Below the pieces are notes generated by a model. The model was given only the letters and a program-made list of their open reading frames with translations, did no database searches and was not told the origin of the DNA. The position numbers and the translations under genes are program-made. This document shows positions 7,878 through 8,513 of a stretch of 8,513 nt of DNA, piece after piece; position 1 is the first letter of the stretch; every line of letters starts with the position of its first letter. The stretch is from an uncultured Bacilli bacterium (GTDB taxonomy: Bacteria; Bacillota_I; Bacilli_A; RFN20; CAG-826), in contig CAKPAV010000060.1 in NCBI GenBank assembly GCA_934133115.1, positions 1 through 8,513 of the forward strand, given 5' to 3'.

Positions 7878-7884
7878 CACCTCT
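7878..7884 (-). promoter_or_regulatory. Ribosome binding site that fixes the start of the TIR gene
   Basis: The minus strand reads AGAGGTG, six bases, then ATG at 7871. An in-frame GTG at 7880-7878 would give three extra residues, but it lies inside this Shine-Dalgarno sequence and cannot be served by it. The ATG is therefore the better start. Confidence 0.8.
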
Positions 7885-7918
7885 TTAGAATTATTAAGCT
7901 GTCAATCTAGTTTCCACG

Positions 7919-7950
7919 AATATAATAACATTTTTTGCTTAAGTGCGCAC
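7919..7950 (-). promoter_or_regulatory. Possible promoter of the TIR gene
   Basis: On the minus strand TGT-TATTAT forms an extended -10 (hexamer 7922-7927), with an overlapping TATATT at 7919-7924. The hexamer 17 bases upstream (GTGCGC) is a poor -35 and lies within the palindrome AGTGCGCACT (7942-7951), which could be an operator. The implied leader is about 45 bases. The call rests on the -10 alone and is weak. Confidence 0.3.
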
Positions 7951-8230
7951 TAGTAATGTTTTATAACATTCTTTATCTAAATAAAACTTAAGCGAAATTT
8001 ATCAATAAAAAGCAATCCAAAAATGTAGGCAAATAATAAAATTAATTCCGTGTTTGTAGGATAAAAATATACTACATTTAATATTTGTGAAAAAACGAAG
8101 AAATTTATCTATATTTTATTGATAATAAATAAATGCGTTTATGCCGACATATTTTTTATTAATGTATTAATTATTTTATCTAATATTCAGTAATTTTTTT
8201 GTGGGGGGGGGAGAACACTTGCACATTTTG

Positions 8231-8258
8231 TTTATTATTTTATAAATAAAATAATAAA
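8231..8258. repeat. Perfect 13-base inverted repeat of A and T only
   Basis: TTTATTATTTTAT (8231-8243) and its exact reverse complement (8246-8258) are separated by two bases. It lacks GC pairs, so it is a poor intrinsic terminator. A further pair, TTGCAC (8219-8224) and GTGCAA (8294-8299), brackets it. Its function is unknown. Confidence 0.7.
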
Positions 8259-8348
8259 AAGCACTAAATATCACATAATTTTAATACTGAACAGTGCAAA
8301 GCAATTGTATATATTTTTTAACCAAATTAAAAAATGTGAGCAAATTAG

Positions 8349-8377
8349 TTGACAATCGGTTTATGCCATGGTATATT
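8349..8377 (+). promoter_or_regulatory. Strong sigma-A-type extended -10 promoter
   Basis: A consensus TTGACA (8349-8354), a 17-base spacer and TATATT (8372-8377) preceded by TGG (an extended -10) make a near-ideal vegetative promoter. Transcription should start near 8384, leaving a leader of about 33 bases that contains AGGAGG (8401-8406). The spacer and -10 carry a near-perfect 14-base palindrome, TATGCCATGGTATA (8362-8375), a possible repressor site. Confidence 0.85.
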
Positions 8378-8416
8378 TGCGATACTCACGCTTAATTAAT
8401 AGGAGGAAGAAAAAGC

Positions 8417-8513
8417 ATGAAAAAGAAATTTTTAGTAGGAAGTTTATTACCAGTATTAGCTGGTGCAGCAGTTGTAGGATCAGGTTTCTCACTTTGGTTT
8501 TTCAATGATACAG
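8417..8513 (+). CDS. N-terminus of an exported or membrane protein (3' partial)
   Basis: AGGAGG at 8401-8406 sits ten bases before this ATG, which also follows a strong promoter. The 32 visible residues start MKKKFLVGSLLPVLAGAAVV and continue GSGFSLWFFNDT, so a basic head is followed by a hydrophobic core typical of a signal peptide or N-terminal anchor. The GSGFSLWFFNDT segment loosely resembles the GGGTWAAFND region after the signal peptide of TasA/camelysin-type matrix proteins. That likeness rests on a few residues and is only a suggestion. The gene is cut by the window edge, so its function cannot be called. Confidence 0.75.
   Translation, partial: MKKKFLVGSLLPVLAGAAVVGSGFSLWFFNDT

Larger units (their letters stand above)
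7885..8348. other. Long intergenic region rich in inverted repeats
   Basis: No open frame with a ribosome binding site was found on either strand between the divergent TIR gene and the gene at 8417. The stretch is very AT-rich. It contains an 11-base inverted repeat (7933-7943 with 7987-7997, one G-T), the palindrome AGTGCGCACT, the hairpin AATGTT-TTAT-AACATT (7955-7970), a 12-base inverted repeat (7999-8010 with 8114-8125), a G9 tract (8203-8211) and a 13-base AT hairpin (8231-8258). No tRNA, known riboswitch or CRISPR repeat was recognised. Confidence 0.6.

Noticed and set aside
7900..7905. TTGACA on the minus strand upstream of the TIR gene as a -35 box
   Set aside because: A -10 at normal spacing would fall on the ribosome binding site (AGGTGA), which does not resemble a -10 and would leave no leader.
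8137..8154. Second promoter around the first GTTTATGCC copy, using TTGATA at 8119-8124
   Set aside because: The hexamer at 17-base spacing is TGCCGA, not a -10, so there is no promoter at the required distance.

Overview
The window is low-GC DNA read with the standard bacterial code: Trp is always TGG, stops are TAA or TAG, and Shine-Dalgarno sites are strong (AGGAGG, AGAGGTG). A lipobox lipoprotein with no outer-membrane machinery in sight suggests a Gram-positive-type low-GC Bacillota, perhaps an uncultured gut relative of Erysipelotrichales, RF39 or the Acholeplasma/Izemoplasma group. Reliance on TGG argues against the TGA=Trp mollicutes. The taxon is inferred from style, not from a marker gene.

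Layout. (1) Bases 1-4822, plus strand: a two-gene surface polysaccharide locus. The first gene enters from the left edge and encodes the catalytic (beta/alpha) domain of a family 3 glycoside hydrolase, followed by two membrane segments and two beta-sandwich modules. Twenty bases on, a 955-residue lipoprotein carries four more copies of the same module interspersed with three Ig-like (BIG2) domains and no visible catalytic domain. The pair is best read as a membrane-anchored exo-glycosidase and a partner surface protein that share a binding or docking module. (2) Bases 4823-5001: two hairpin terminators between convergent genes. (3) Bases 4995-7871, minus strand: a TIR-STAND(NB-ARC-like)-TPR protein followed 54 bases later by a YfcE-type metallophosphodiesterase. 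The TIR protein keeps the likely NADase glutamate, Walker A and B, and a C-terminal TPR sensor region; it has the architecture of bacterial NLR-like anti-phage proteins. (4) Bases 7872-8416: about 545 bases without a gene, rich in inverted repeats, with a G9 tract and an excellent extended -10 promoter at its right end. (5) Bases 8417-8513: the first 32 codons of a secreted or membrane protein that runs off the window, with weak resemblance to the TasA/camelysin leader region.

The strongest candidates for something new are the module family shared by the glycosidase and the lipoprotein, and the TIR-STAND-TPR gene. No CRISPR array, tRNA, rRNA, transposase or attachment site was seen.
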